A stretch of DNA of 64,000 bases from JAVVXB01 sp036651815. GTDB lineage: Bacteria > Bacillota > Clostridia > Christensenellales > CAG-138. The stretch is from NCBI GenBank assembly GCA_036651815.1, contig JAVVXB010000003.1:1-64000 (forward strand), given 5' to 3'. Below, piece after piece: positions 8,331 to 16,633 of the stretch. The position numbers and the translations under genes were made by a program. A model generated the notes under the pieces. The model searched no databases, had not been told where the DNA came from, and saw only the letters and a list, made by a program, of their open reading frames with translations. How positions within the stretch are numbered: position 1 is the first letter of the stretch; each line of letters starts with the position of its first letter.

Positions 8331-8756
8331 TTATAGAATGCTAATCTTTCTACCCTCTGGCGCTTTCTTTTCTTCCTTGGGTAACGTCAGGTTCAGCACG
8401 CCATTTTCATATTGCGCAGAGATGTGCTCCACATCAATGCCACTGACATTAAACCGTCTGGTATAGGTGCCAATGCTGCGCTCCCTATGCACATAGTGCT
8501 TCTTCTCATCTTCCTTCTGCTCTTCATGCGATGCGCGGATCACCAGTTGATCCCCTTCCATTTCAATGCCGATATCTTCTTTATTGAAGCCCGGCAGCTC
8601 CGCACTCATGAGATAATGGTCGCCTTCATCACTGATATCCGTCTGGAAAACAGATGCGCAGGTATTGAAGGGTGCGAAGAAATCATGATCCAGATCACTC
8701 CAGAAATTCATCATTTCGTTGGGACGGTGGTACGGTAACAATGCGTATTTGCTCAT
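8331..8756 (-). CDS. Small heat-shock protein, Hsp20/alpha-crystallin family
   Basis: 141 residues. ATP-independent holdase chaperone. The alpha-crystallin domain spans roughly residues 38-130 (YLMSAELPGFNKEDIGIEMEGD, then SAQYENGVLNLTLPK, the usual A-x-x-x-x-G-V-L signature as YENGVLNLTLP). A C-terminal ISIL provides the I-x-I/L oligomerisation motif. Start ATG 8756 is preceded by AGGAGG. Regulation is visible: a perfect CIRCE operator sits in the 5' leader, so HrcA repression is predicted; many Firmicutes hsp20 genes are instead under other regulators. Confidence 0.93.
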   Translation of the reverse strand: MSKYALLPYHRPNEMMNFWSDLDHDFFAPFNTCASVFQTDISDEGDHYLMSAELPGFNKEDIGIEMEGDQLVIRASHEEQKEDEKKHYVHRERSIGTYTRRFNVSGIDVEHISAQYENGVLNLTLPKEEKKAPEGRKISIL

Positions 8757-8843
8757 AAGAAACTGCCTCCTATTGATTGATTTTTGATTGTAGCTATACT
8801 GTAACACTTGATTTTGACCAAATTTTGAACCACGCGTGAAAAA

Positions 8844-8870
8844 TTAGCACTCTTTTTATTAGAGTGCTAA
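8844..8870. promoter_or_regulatory. CIRCE operator (HrcA-binding) for hsp20
   Basis: TTAGCACTC (8844-8852), 9-nt spacer, GAGTGCTAA (8862-8870) is an exact match to the canonical CIRCE inverted repeat. It lies downstream of the predicted hsp20 promoter and about 90 bp before the start codon. Confidence 0.96.
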
Positions 8871-8891
8871 TTCTTGACTGCGTATCTAGTA

Positions 8892-8920
8892 ATTATCTTT
8901 GCAAAATTAGCTGACTACAA
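8892..8920 (-). promoter_or_regulatory. SigA-type promoter of hsp20
   Basis: Minus strand: -35 TTGTAG (8920-8915), 17-bp spacer, -10 GATAAT (8897-8892). This puts the transcription start near 8885 and CIRCE at about +15 to +41. The -35 overlaps the stop codon of the DUF554 gene. Confidence 0.6.
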
Positions 8921-9598
8921 GAATAAGCACAGCAAAATTGGCAGGAAGATGGCTGGCACGAAGTTCATAACCTTGATGTTTGTCACCTTGAGCAGATTGG
9001 TGCCGATTGCGACGATGAGCAGCGACCCAACGCAGGTCATCTCGTCAATCGCAACCAAGCTGAGCGCCGGCGCAATCCCACGGGCTAGCAGCGTGATCGC
9101 GCCCTGATACAGCAGCACCGGAACGGCCGAAAGCAGCACGCCTCCGCCCAAAGCAGAGGCGAAAATAAAGGCGGAAACACCATCGAGCAGACTCTTTGTA
9201 AACAGTACTTCGTGATTGCCGGATAATCCACTGTTGAGCGAGCCCACGACGGCCATTGCGCCCACGCAGAACAGCAGCGTAGCCGTCACGAAGCCTTCGC
9301 CAAACGTACTGCCTGCTTTTTCATCTTTGACAAGCATTTTCTCGATCCGGTGAGCAAGATGATTAAGATGCGCATCCAGCTCAAGCAGCGTGCCAACAAC
9401 GCCGCCAACGACCATCGCCACCGTGGCGATCAAGGCGTTTTTTCCCTGCAATGAACCAGTGATACCGATGTAGATGCAGATTAATGCAACGCCCTGCATG
9501 ACGGTATCGCTGAGCTTTTTCGGCAATCCTTTTTTCAATAGCAGACCGAGGCCGCCGCCCATAAGAATAGCCACGCAATTGACAATGGTTCCCAACAT
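8915..9598 (-). CDS. DUF554 family membrane protein
   Basis: 227 residues with about six hydrophobic segments, starting MLGTIVNCVAILMGGGLGLLLKKGLP and continuing with LICIYIGITGSLQGKNALIATVAMVVGGVVGTLLELD and the repeat-like FVTATLLFCVGAMAVVGSLNSGL. These glycine-rich membrane segments are typical of DUF554 (YdfK/YqgA-type) proteins, whose transport substrate is unknown. The Shine-Dalgarno is weak (AAAAGAG). It stands alone on the minus strand upstream of hsp20. Confidence 0.85.
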   Translation of the reverse strand: MLGTIVNCVAILMGGGLGLLLKKGLPKKLSDTVMQGVALICIYIGITGSLQGKNALIATVAMVVGGVVGTLLELDAHLNHLAHRIEKMLVKDEKAGSTFGEGFVTATLLFCVGAMAVVGSLNSGLSGNHEVLFTKSLLDGVSAFIFASALGGGVLLSAVPVLLYQGAITLLARGIAPALSLVAIDEMTCVGSLLIVAIGTNLLKVTNIKVMNFVPAIFLPILLCLFL

Positions 9599-9824
9599 AA
9601 ATGATCTCTTTTCTTCTGTTGCACACCGCTACTTACTATATAATAATGGATTCCGCTGTCTTTCTTGACCAGAGCCCGCAACCTACGGATGCTGCTCTCA
9701 CGGAATCCATCAATCGTTATAGAAGCGATGTTTCAATAGGCTCACGCACTTTTTTATCTCTGCTCGCAGCGTCCATTACATACGGCTGCACATTGGCTTC
9801 TGCCACGCAGGCGGCGCTAAAGCG

Positions 9825-12800
9825 TTACCCCTGCTGCTTCATAACGCCCAACGTAACCGTTTCTCCGTTGATCTCCCAAGCTTTGACGTAGCCTTCCGTC
9901 TTCCCCTGCGTCAGCTTGTCGCCCAGCGTATCCGTCAGAACAATATTGCCAAAGTGGGATAGAATCTCATGGATGCGCGCGTTTCCTTCATAGGACAGCG
10001 CGATATGATCGGCGACCTCGAAGCCTGCCTCCTTGCGCATGGTCTGTACCTTGCTGATGATCTCGCGCACAAAGCCCTCATCAATCAGCGTCTGCGTCAG
10101 ATTGGTATCCAGAACCACGGTCAGACCGTTGTCGGTCTCACTGACAAAGCCTTCCTTCTGTTCAGCAGAAACCAATACGTCCTCCTTGCCCAGCACAACC
10201 TCCGTATCCTCCAGGGAAAAGATATATTCCCTGCCCGCGTTATGGGCGGCAACCACTGCATCGCCAACGCCGTCCTTGGCCAAATACGCGTTGATCTTGG
10301 GCAGAACCTTGCCGTACTTCGGCCCTAACGTTTTTAGTTGCGGTTTGACACGATAGCTGATGAATCCGGATGCATCGTCCACAAACGAAACCGTCTTCAC
10401 ATTCAGTTCGTCCGCAATAATCTCGCAGAATTCCTTTGGCAACGGCTCACCCTGCACATACATGGCGGCCAGCGGTTGGCGAATCTTCCGGCTTGCGCCG
10501 TTTCTGCACGAGCGGCCCAACACGACCACATCCAGCACCGACGCCATATATTTCTCCAGCGCGGCATCAATGCGCCCACTCTCCACCGCCGGAAAGTCGC
10601 ACAGGTGGACGCTCTCCGGCGCGGTTTCATCCACAGAGCGAACAATGTTTTGATAGATTTCCTCCGTCATAAACGGCAGAAACGGCGCGGCGGCCAGCGT
10701 GAGTTTTTTGAGACATTCAAACAACGTCGCGTAGGCAGCGATCTTATCCGCCGTCATTTCGCTGCCCCAATACCGATCACGGCAGCGACGTACATACCAA
10801 TTCGAAAGCTCGTCGCCAAACCGCTGAATTGCGCGGCCCGCCTCGGTAATTTTATACTCGTTAAGGTTCGCGTCCACCGTCTGAACAAGCGTATTGAGGC
10901 GGCTTAGCACCCAGTCATCCATCTCGGTCAGCGTGCAGCCGCTGAGCGGATAGCTAGTCGGATCAAATTTATCAATGTCGGCATACAACACATAGAACGC
11001 ATAGGTATTCCAGAACGTTCCAATAAACTTGCGTTGCACTTCGCTGACGGCTTCAACTGAAAAGCGGCTTGGCAGCCACGGCATAGAAACCGTATAAAAA
11101 TACCAGCGCACCGCGTCCGCACCCTGTTGGTTGAGCACCGCCCACGGATCCACCACATTGCCGATGTGCTTGCTCATCTTGCGGCCCTCCATGTCCTGCA
11201 CATGCCCCATAACAATGCAGTTGAGAAACGCAGGATCATCGAACAGGCAGGTTGAGATGGCAAGCAGCGAATAGAACCAGCCTCGGGTTTGATCGATGGC
11301 TTCACTGATAAAGTTTGCCGGATAGCGTTTTTCGAACACATCCTTATTTTCAAATGGATAGTGCCATTGCGCAAAGGGCATGCTGCCGGAATCAAACCAG
11401 CAGTCAATCACCACCGGCTCCCGCTTCATCATCTTGCCACAAACCGGGCACTTGATCTGAACCGCGTCAATATAGGGACGGTGCAGCTCCAGATCGGCAG
11501 GAACATGCTCGCCCAGCTCCGTCAGCTCCGCACGGCTGCCGATGCACTGAACATGGCCGCATTCGCACATCCAAACGGGCAGCGGCGTTCCCCAGTATCG
11601 TTCCCGGCTGATCGACCAGTCGATGACGTTTTCCAGAAAGTTACCCATGCGCCCTTCCTGAATGGTCTCCGGTATCCAGTTGACACGCCGGTTGAAGGAA
11701 ATAAGTTTCTCCTTGACAGCAGTCATCTTAATAAACCAGCTCTCACGCGCATAGTAAATCAGCGGCGTGTCGCAGCGCCAGCAATAGGGATAACTGTGGG
11801 TGAACTTCGGCGCGGAAAACAACTTTCCGCTCTCCTTGAGTGCCTTGATCACCTCTGCGTCCGCATCCTTGACAAACAGGCCATCAAAGGGCGTGCCGCC
11901 GCAGAGATGGCCGGAGGTGTTGACCAGCTGTAAAAAGGGCAGATCCCATTCGCGTCCAACGCGGGCGTCGTCCTCACCAAAGGCAGGCGCCATATGGACA
12001 ACACCTGTGCCGTCGGTCAAGGTCACAAATCCATCGGAAACGATGCGGTAGCCACGCTTGTTGCTAAAGTTGACCGGCAGATCAAACAACGGCACGTATT
12101 CCTTGCCCACCAAGGTGCTTCCGGGATAGACGGCTGTGGTCTCGACGCCCTCGCCCAACACGGTTTCCACCAGCGATTGCGCCAAGATAAAGGTTTCCTT
12201 GCCCATTTGAACGGTTGCATAGGTTTCCTTGGCGTTGACGCAGAGAGCTACGTTGCTCGGCAGCGTCCATGGCGTCGTTGTCCAAGCCAAAATTGCAACG
12301 GAAGGATCTTCCTTGAGATAAAACTTGGCAATTGCGGAGGTTTCCTCCACATCCTTATAGCCCTGTGCCACCTCATGGCTGGATAAGGCCGTACCGCAAC
12401 GTGGGCAATAGGGCACTATTTTATGGCCCTTATATAACAACCCTTTATCAAAAATCTGTTTCAATGCCCACCACTCGGACTCGATATAGTTATCCTCGTA
12501 AGTAATATACGGATCGTCCATGTCCGCCCAGAAACCAACGCGATCGCTCATCAGTTCCCATTCGGACTTGTATTTCCAAACGGATTTTTTGCATTCCTTA
12601 ATGAACGGCTCCATGCCGTACGCTTCGATTTGTTCTTTGCCATCAAGACCAAGGTTCTTCTCCACCTCGATCTCCACCGGCAGGCCGTGGGTATCCCAGC
12701 CAGCCTTGCGCAACACATCATATCCCTTCATCAAGCGGTAGCGCGGGATGATATCCTTGATACTGCGGGTGAGTACATGGCCGATGTGTGGCTTGCCGTT

Positions 12801-12950
12801 GGCGGTCGGCGGCCCATCGAAGAAGGTATATGGCTCCGCGCCCTTTCTCAGCTCCACACTCTTTTGGAAGATGCGGTTCTCTTTCCAGAACGCAAGCACC
12901 TCCTTCTCACGGGGAACAAAGTTTAGATCGGTCGCTACTTTCTTGTACAT
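9825..12950 (-). CDS. ileS: Isoleucyl-tRNA synthetase
   Basis: 1041 residues. Class I synthetase that charges tRNA-Ile. Visible are the HIGH motif (PHIGHVLTRSIKD), the CP1 editing domain (LAWTTTPWTLPSNVAL and GTGVVHMAPAFGEDD), the KMSKS motif as GRKMSKHIGN, and a long C-terminal anticodon region. The length (about 1040 rather than about 920) and lack of a typical C-terminal zinc finger suggest the longer, eukaryote-like IleRS type (type 2), the one often less sensitive to mupirocin; this is inference. ATG 12950 is chosen because GGAGGAG lies just upstream; the longer ORF runs into the T-box. Expression is controlled by the T-box leader. Confidence 0.96.
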   Translation of the reverse strand: MYKKVATDLNFVPREKEVLAFWKENRIFQKSVELRKGAEPYTFFDGPPTANGKPHIGHVLTRSIKDIIPRYRLMKGYDVLRKAGWDTHGLPVEIEVEKNLGLDGKEQIEAYGMEPFIKECKKSVWKYKSEWELMSDRVGFWADMDDPYITYEDNYIESEWWALKQIFDKGLLYKGHKIVPYCPRCGTALSSHEVAQGYKDVEETSAIAKFYLKEDPSVAILAWTTTPWTLPSNVALCVNAKETYATVQMGKETFILAQSLVETVLGEGVETTAVYPGSTLVGKEYVPLFDLPVNFSNKRGYRIVSDGFVTLTDGTGVVHMAPAFGEDDARVGREWDLPFLQLVNTSGHLCGGTPFDGLFVKDADAEVIKALKESGKLFSAPKFTHSYPYCWRCDTPLIYYARESWFIKMTAVKEKLISFNRRVNWIPETIQEGRMGNFLENVIDWSISRERYWGTPLPVWMCECGHVQCIGSRAELTELGEHVPADLELHRPYIDAVQIKCPVCGKMMKREPVVIDCWFDSGSMPFAQWHYPFENKDVFEKRYPANFISEAIDQTRGWFYSLLAISTCLFDDPAFLNCIVMGHVQDMEGRKMSKHIGNVVDPWAVLNQQGADAVRWYFYTVSMPWLPSRFSVEAVSEVQRKFIGTFWNTYAFYVLYADIDKFDPTSYPLSGCTLTEMDDWVLSRLNTLVQTVDANLNEYKITEAGRAIQRFGDELSNWYVRRCRDRYWGSEMTADKIAAYATLFECLKKLTLAAAPFLPFMTEEIYQNIVRSVDETAPESVHLCDFPAVESGRIDAALEKYMASVLDVVVLGRSCRNGASRKIRQPLAAMYVQGEPLPKEFCEIIADELNVKTVSFVDDASGFISYRVKPQLKTLGPKYGKVLPKINAYLAKDGVGDAVVAAHNAGREYIFSLEDTEVVLGKEDVLVSAEQKEGFVSETDNGLTVVLDTNLTQTLIDEGFVREIISKVQTMRKEAGFEVADHIALSYEGNARIHEILSHFGNIVLTDTLGDKLTQGKTEGYVKAWEINGETVTLGVMKQQG

Positions 12951-13258
12951 ACTCTCCTCCAGATTTCCATTTTTTGATAGAAAAAAAGCCCTTCGCCCAT
13001 TATTCGGGACGAAAAGCTGCATTTCCGCGGTACCACCCGAGTTGACTCGAGCAGGTAACTGCCCAGGTCCTCTCCTATTGTCCCTTAACGCGGGAGACGG
13101 CGCAGCTTACTACGTTAGTTTTTCCGATCCACTCAGAAAATACGGTTCACCTGCACGCTCTCGGGGGATATTCGTCCCTGCGCCGCACCGCCTTGCATCA
13201 TACGCGGCTCGCTCTCCGGCTGTCGAAGGAACCAAACGTGTCCCGATCATTGCTTTCA
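12951..13258 (-). promoter_or_regulatory. T-box leader riboswitch of ileS (isoleucine specifier)
   Basis: On the minus strand the leader contains the T-box core GGGTGGTACCGCGG (13038-13025) followed by a terminator: a stem of 13016-13006 with 12998-12989, then a U run. Uncharged tRNA-Ile should pair with the T-box and favour the antiterminator. In the stem I region GAATATCCCCC contains AUC at 13169-13167, a plausible isoleucine specifier codon. The GAGAGCG and GGAGAGCGAG stretches fit stem I conserved bulges. Confidence 0.93.
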
Positions 13259-13265
13259 CGCGGTT

Positions 13266-13294
13266 ATTATAGCTTTTTTTTGAGAGAATGTAAA
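13266..13294 (-). promoter_or_regulatory. SigA-type promoter of the ileS T-box transcript
   Basis: Minus strand -35 TTTACA (13294-13289), 17-bp spacer, -10 TATAAT (13271-13266), giving a start near 13258 and a leader of about 300 nt. Confidence 0.8.
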
Positions 13295-13316
13295 GCATTG
13301 CCGGAAAAACAAGCTC

Positions 13317-13345
13317 TTAACAAGGCAGTAGATGTTTGATATACT
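13317..13345 (+). promoter_or_regulatory. SigA-type promoter of argS-serS
   Basis: -35 TTAACA (13317-13322), 17-bp spacer, -10 TATACT (13340-13345), predicting a start near 13352. This excludes the upstream in-frame start of argS at 13336. Confidence 0.75.
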
Positions 13346-13380
13346 ATGAGTTTGTAAATATAGAATGGATGGAATGGGAA

Positions 13381-15069
13381 ATGGATTTTAAACAAGTGAT
13401 CGCTGATGTAATTGCGGCAGAGAGCGGCATTTCGGCTTGCGATGCATTAGATTGGCTGGAAACGCCCCCCAATCCCGAGATGGGTGACTATGCGTTCCCT
13501 TGCTTTAAGCTGGCAAAGCAGCTCAGAAAAGCGCCGCATCAGATTGCCGCCGATCTGGAGAAGATCATTGCGCTGCCGGCCGGCGTTGAGAAGGTCATTG
13601 CCGACGGCCCTTATCTGAATTTTTATCTGAACAAGGCACGCCTTGCCGAGCAGGTTCTGCAAAAGGTCTTTTCCGAAGGCGAACGCTATGGCGGCAGCAG
13701 CATGGGCGGCGGGCGCAACGTGTGCATCGATTATTCATCGGTGAATATTGCCAAGCCTTTCCATATTGGTCATTTGCGCAGCACGGTCATTGGTCATGCG
13801 CTGTACCGCATCTATGAGCATATGGGGTATCACTGCATTGGCATCAATCACCTGGGCGATTGGGGTACGCAGTTTGGCAAAATGATCTATGCCTATCAAA
13901 CCTGGGGCTGTAAGGAGGACGTGGAGCGCGAAGGCGTGGCCGCGTTGGTCAAGCTGTATGTTCGGTTTCATGAGGAAGCCGAGAAAGACGAACGCTTGAA
14001 TGATGCCGCCCGCACATGGTTTAAAAAGATTGAAGATGGCGATCCGGAAGCCGTGGCGCTCTATACATGGATGAAGGAATTGACCTTGCGGGAAGCTGCC
14101 CGTGTCTACGAAATGCTGGATATCCAATTTGACAGCTACGCCGGTGAGAGCTTCTACAACGATAAAATGGATCGTGTCGTCAGCGAATTACAGAGCAAGC
14201 GTCTGCTCAATCTCGATCAGGGCGCGCAGATTGTGGATCTTTCAGCGTGGAAGATGCCGCCATGCATCATCCTGCGCAGCGACGGCGCAACGCTGTACGC
14301 CACACGTGACATTGCAGCCGCCCTCTACCGCAAGGACACCTATGATTTTGATCAATGCCTGTACGTGGTGGCCTACCAGCAGGATCTGCATTTTCGCCAA
14401 TGGTTCAAGGTGATCGAACTGATGGGTTATTCTTGGGCCAATAGGCTTACCCATGTGTCCTTCGGCATGGTATCCGTCAACGATGGTACGCTCTCCACCC
14501 GCAAAGGCAAGGTCATCTACCTCATTGACGTGCTCCGCGCGGCCGTGCAGAAAACCCGCGAGATCATGGCTGAAAAAAGCCCGGATTTGGCCGACGTGGA
14601 TGCAGTTGCCGCTCAGGTAGGCGTTGGCGCTGTGGTTTGGAACGGCCTGTACAACGGACGCATCAAGGATATTGTTTTTGACTGGGATAACGTGTTGAAT
14701 TTTGACGGTGAAACCGGTCCCTACGCCCAATATACCTACGCGCGCGCTTGCTCCGTCCTCCGCAAGGCGCAGCCCGCGGGCGCGGTGGACTATTCCGTGC
14801 TTTGCGACGCAGAGCCTTCGGCGGTTGTGGCTGCCATTGCATCCTTTCCGGATGCTGTGCGCGAAGCTATGGAAAAGAACGAGCCTTATCTCGTGTCACG
14901 TGCGGTCATTGAGATCTGCTCCGCCTTCAATCGTTTCTATTATGAACAGCGTATCATGGCGGATGAACCCGCCGTGAGAAACGCACGCCTCACCTTGACC
15001 AAAGCCGCCGCCTCCGTCATCAAAACGGGGCTAAACTTAATCGGACTCACCGCACCGGAAAGGATGTAA
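13381..15069 (+). CDS. argS: Arginyl-tRNA synthetase
   Basis: 562 residues from this start. The N-terminal Add1 tRNA-recognition domain covers about residues 1-90. The HIGH motif is in VNIAKPFHIGHLRSTVIGHALY, the KMSKS-equivalent in STRKGKVIYL, and a C-terminal helical anticodon domain ends in GLNLIGLTAPERM. An ATG four codons upstream (13369) is also downstream of the promoter; neither has a strong Shine-Dalgarno. The gene is followed 4 bp later by serS, forming a two-gene synthetase operon. Confidence 0.95.
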   Translation: MDFKQVIADVIAAESGISACDALDWLETPPNPEMGDYAFPCFKLAKQLRKAPHQIAADLEKIIALPAGVEKVIADGPYLNFYLNKARLAEQVLQKVFSEGERYGGSSMGGGRNVCIDYSSVNIAKPFHIGHLRSTVIGHALYRIYEHMGYHCIGINHLGDWGTQFGKMIYAYQTWGCKEDVEREGVAALVKLYVRFHEEAEKDERLNDAARTWFKKIEDGDPEAVALYTWMKELTLREAARVYEMLDIQFDSYAGESFYNDKMDRVVSELQSKRLLNLDQGAQIVDLSAWKMPPCIILRSDGATLYATRDIAAALYRKDTYDFDQCLYVVAYQQDLHFRQWFKVIELMGYSWANRLTHVSFGMVSVNDGTLSTRKGKVIYLIDVLRAAVQKTREIMAEKSPDLADVDAVAAQVGVGAVVWNGLYNGRIKDIVFDWDNVLNFDGETGPYAQYTYARACSVLRKAQPAGAVDYSVLCDAEPSAVVAAIASFPDAVREAMEKNEPYLVSRAVIEICSAFNRFYYEQRIMADEPAVRNARLTLTKAAASVIKTGLNLIGLTAPERM

Positions 15070-15073
15070 GCAG

Positions 15074-16354
15074 ATGCTGGATATCAAGTTTGTCAGAAGC
15101 AACCCAGAGGTTGTAAAAGATAACATCAAAAAGAAATTTCAAGACGAAAAGCTGCCGTTGGTTGACGAAGTGATCGCACTGGATGCAGAGTATCGGGAAG
15201 TTAAGTCCCGCTGCGACTATCTGCGCTCTCAGCGCAACACCCTCTCCAAATCCATCGGCACCCTGATCGGGCAAAAAAAGCAGGAGGAAGCCGCGTCCGT
15301 CAAAAAACAGGTTACGGATATGGCTGAGGAAATGGAACGTCTCTCCGCGCGGGAAGTCGTGCTGACGGAAGAGGTACGCCGCAGAATGCTGGTGATTCCG
15401 AACCTCATCGACGCATCCGTACCGGTGGGTAGAAATGATTCCGAAAACGTGGAGGTAGAGCGTTTTGGCGAACCATTCGTCCCCGATTTTGAAATTCCCT
15501 ATCATGTGGATATCATGGAACGGTTGAATGGCATCGATCTGGACAGCGCCAGAAAGACCACCGGCAACGGGTTTTATTATCTCTGCGGCGATATTGCCCG
15601 GTTGCACAGCGGAATTCTTTCCTATGCCCGCGATTTTATGATCGACCGCGGCTTTACCTATTGCATTCCCCCCTATATGATTCGTTCGGCTGTGGTGGAT
15701 GGGGTGATGAGCTTTTCCGAGATGGAAGGGATGATGTACAAGATCGAGGGCGAAGATCTCTATCTCATTGGCACGAGTGAGCATAGCATGATCGGCAAAT
15801 ATATCGATACCTTCCTCGAAGAAGACACCCTTCCCCATTGTCTAACCAGCTACTCACCCTGCTTTCGCAAGGAGGTTGGTGCCCATGGCATCGAGGAGCG
15901 CGGCGTATACCGTATTCATCAGTTTGAAAAGCAGGAGATGATCGTTGTCTGCAAGCCCGAGGACAGCATGGACTGGTTCTTTCGGTTGGCAAAGAACACC
16001 GTGGCATTCTTCCGCAGCATGGACATTCCGGTACGCACACTAGAGTGCTGCAGCGGCGATCTGGCCGACCTTAAGGTCAAGAGTGTCGATGTGGAAGCCT
16101 GGTCTCCCCGGCAGCAGAAATACTTTGAAGTGGGAAGTTGTAGCAATCTTGGTGATGCGCAGGCCCGCCGCCTAGGAATCCGCGTTAAGAACAAAGAAAA
16201 GGGCAACTATTTTGCACATACCCTCAACAATACCGTGGTAGCCCCGCCGCGCATGCTAATTGCGTTCCTTGAAAACAACCTGCGCGCCGATGGCGCCATT
16301 GCCATCCCTGAACCACTGCGCATGTATATGGGCGGCAAAGATCACATCGGTTGA
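15074..16354 (+). CDS. serS: Seryl-tRNA synthetase (archaeal-like sequence type)
   Basis: 426 residues. Class II synthetase. The N-terminal long coiled-coil arm spans about residues 30-100, and the catalytic domain has the motif 2 region SPCFRKEVGAHGIEERGVYRIHQF and the motif 3 region LNNTVVAPPRMLIAFLENN. The serine loop is GTSEHSM rather than the usual bacterial G-T-A-E; together with FRKEVGAHG this recalls archaeal SerRS. The arginine of motif 3 is present but the flanking residues (PPRMLIA) deviate from the common bacterial VGRTLVA. The ATG follows argS closely, with AAGGATG as ribosome site inside argS. Confidence 0.92.
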   Translation: MLDIKFVRSNPEVVKDNIKKKFQDEKLPLVDEVIALDAEYREVKSRCDYLRSQRNTLSKSIGTLIGQKKQEEAASVKKQVTDMAEEMERLSAREVVLTEEVRRRMLVIPNLIDASVPVGRNDSENVEVERFGEPFVPDFEIPYHVDIMERLNGIDLDSARKTTGNGFYYLCGDIARLHSGILSYARDFMIDRGFTYCIPPYMIRSAVVDGVMSFSEMEGMMYKIEGEDLYLIGTSEHSMIGKYIDTFLEEDTLPHCLTSYSPCFRKEVGAHGIEERGVYRIHQFEKQEMIVVCKPEDSMDWFFRLAKNTVAFFRSMDIPVRTLECCSGDLADLKVKSVDVEAWSPRQQKYFEVGSCSNLGDAQARRLGIRVKNKEKGNYFAHTLNNTVVAPPRMLIAFLENNLRADGAIAIPEPLRMYMGGKDHIG

Positions 16355-16368
16355 TGGAAACCGCTTTC

Positions 16369-16405
16369 GCGGACGTGAATTTATATTCGCGTCCGCTTGT
16401 TGTTT
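16369..16405 (+). terminator. Hairpin terminator of argS-serS
   Basis: An 11-bp stem (16369-16379 with 16386-16396, one G-U) with a TTTATA loop, followed by TTGTTGTTTG. The T tract is interrupted, so efficiency may be moderate. Confidence 0.65.
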
Positions 16406-16484
16406 GTATGTATGATTTACGCACCGTATGACGTGTTTTCAAAAAGAGCATGAGATTGCGCATGGTTTTTTTGTCTGTCTAAGT

Positions 16485-16553
16485 CGCGCATTCGCTGGTT
16501 TTATGGGAACAAGCTTTATTGACCATCCAATCCCCGCGCATTCGCTGGTTTTA
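16485..16553. repeat. 19-bp direct repeat, 50-bp period
   Basis: CGCGCATTCGCTGGTTTTA occurs at 16485-16503 and 16535-16553. It lies in the otherwise unannotated interval between serS and the next minus-strand gene. No function is apparent. Confidence 0.6.
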
Positions 16554-16633
16554 GGGGAGCATTTTTTAGATGTAGCGCACAGAAATGGTAAAAATGATGC
16601 CAAACCACATTTCAAGAAATTTAGAAATATAGC

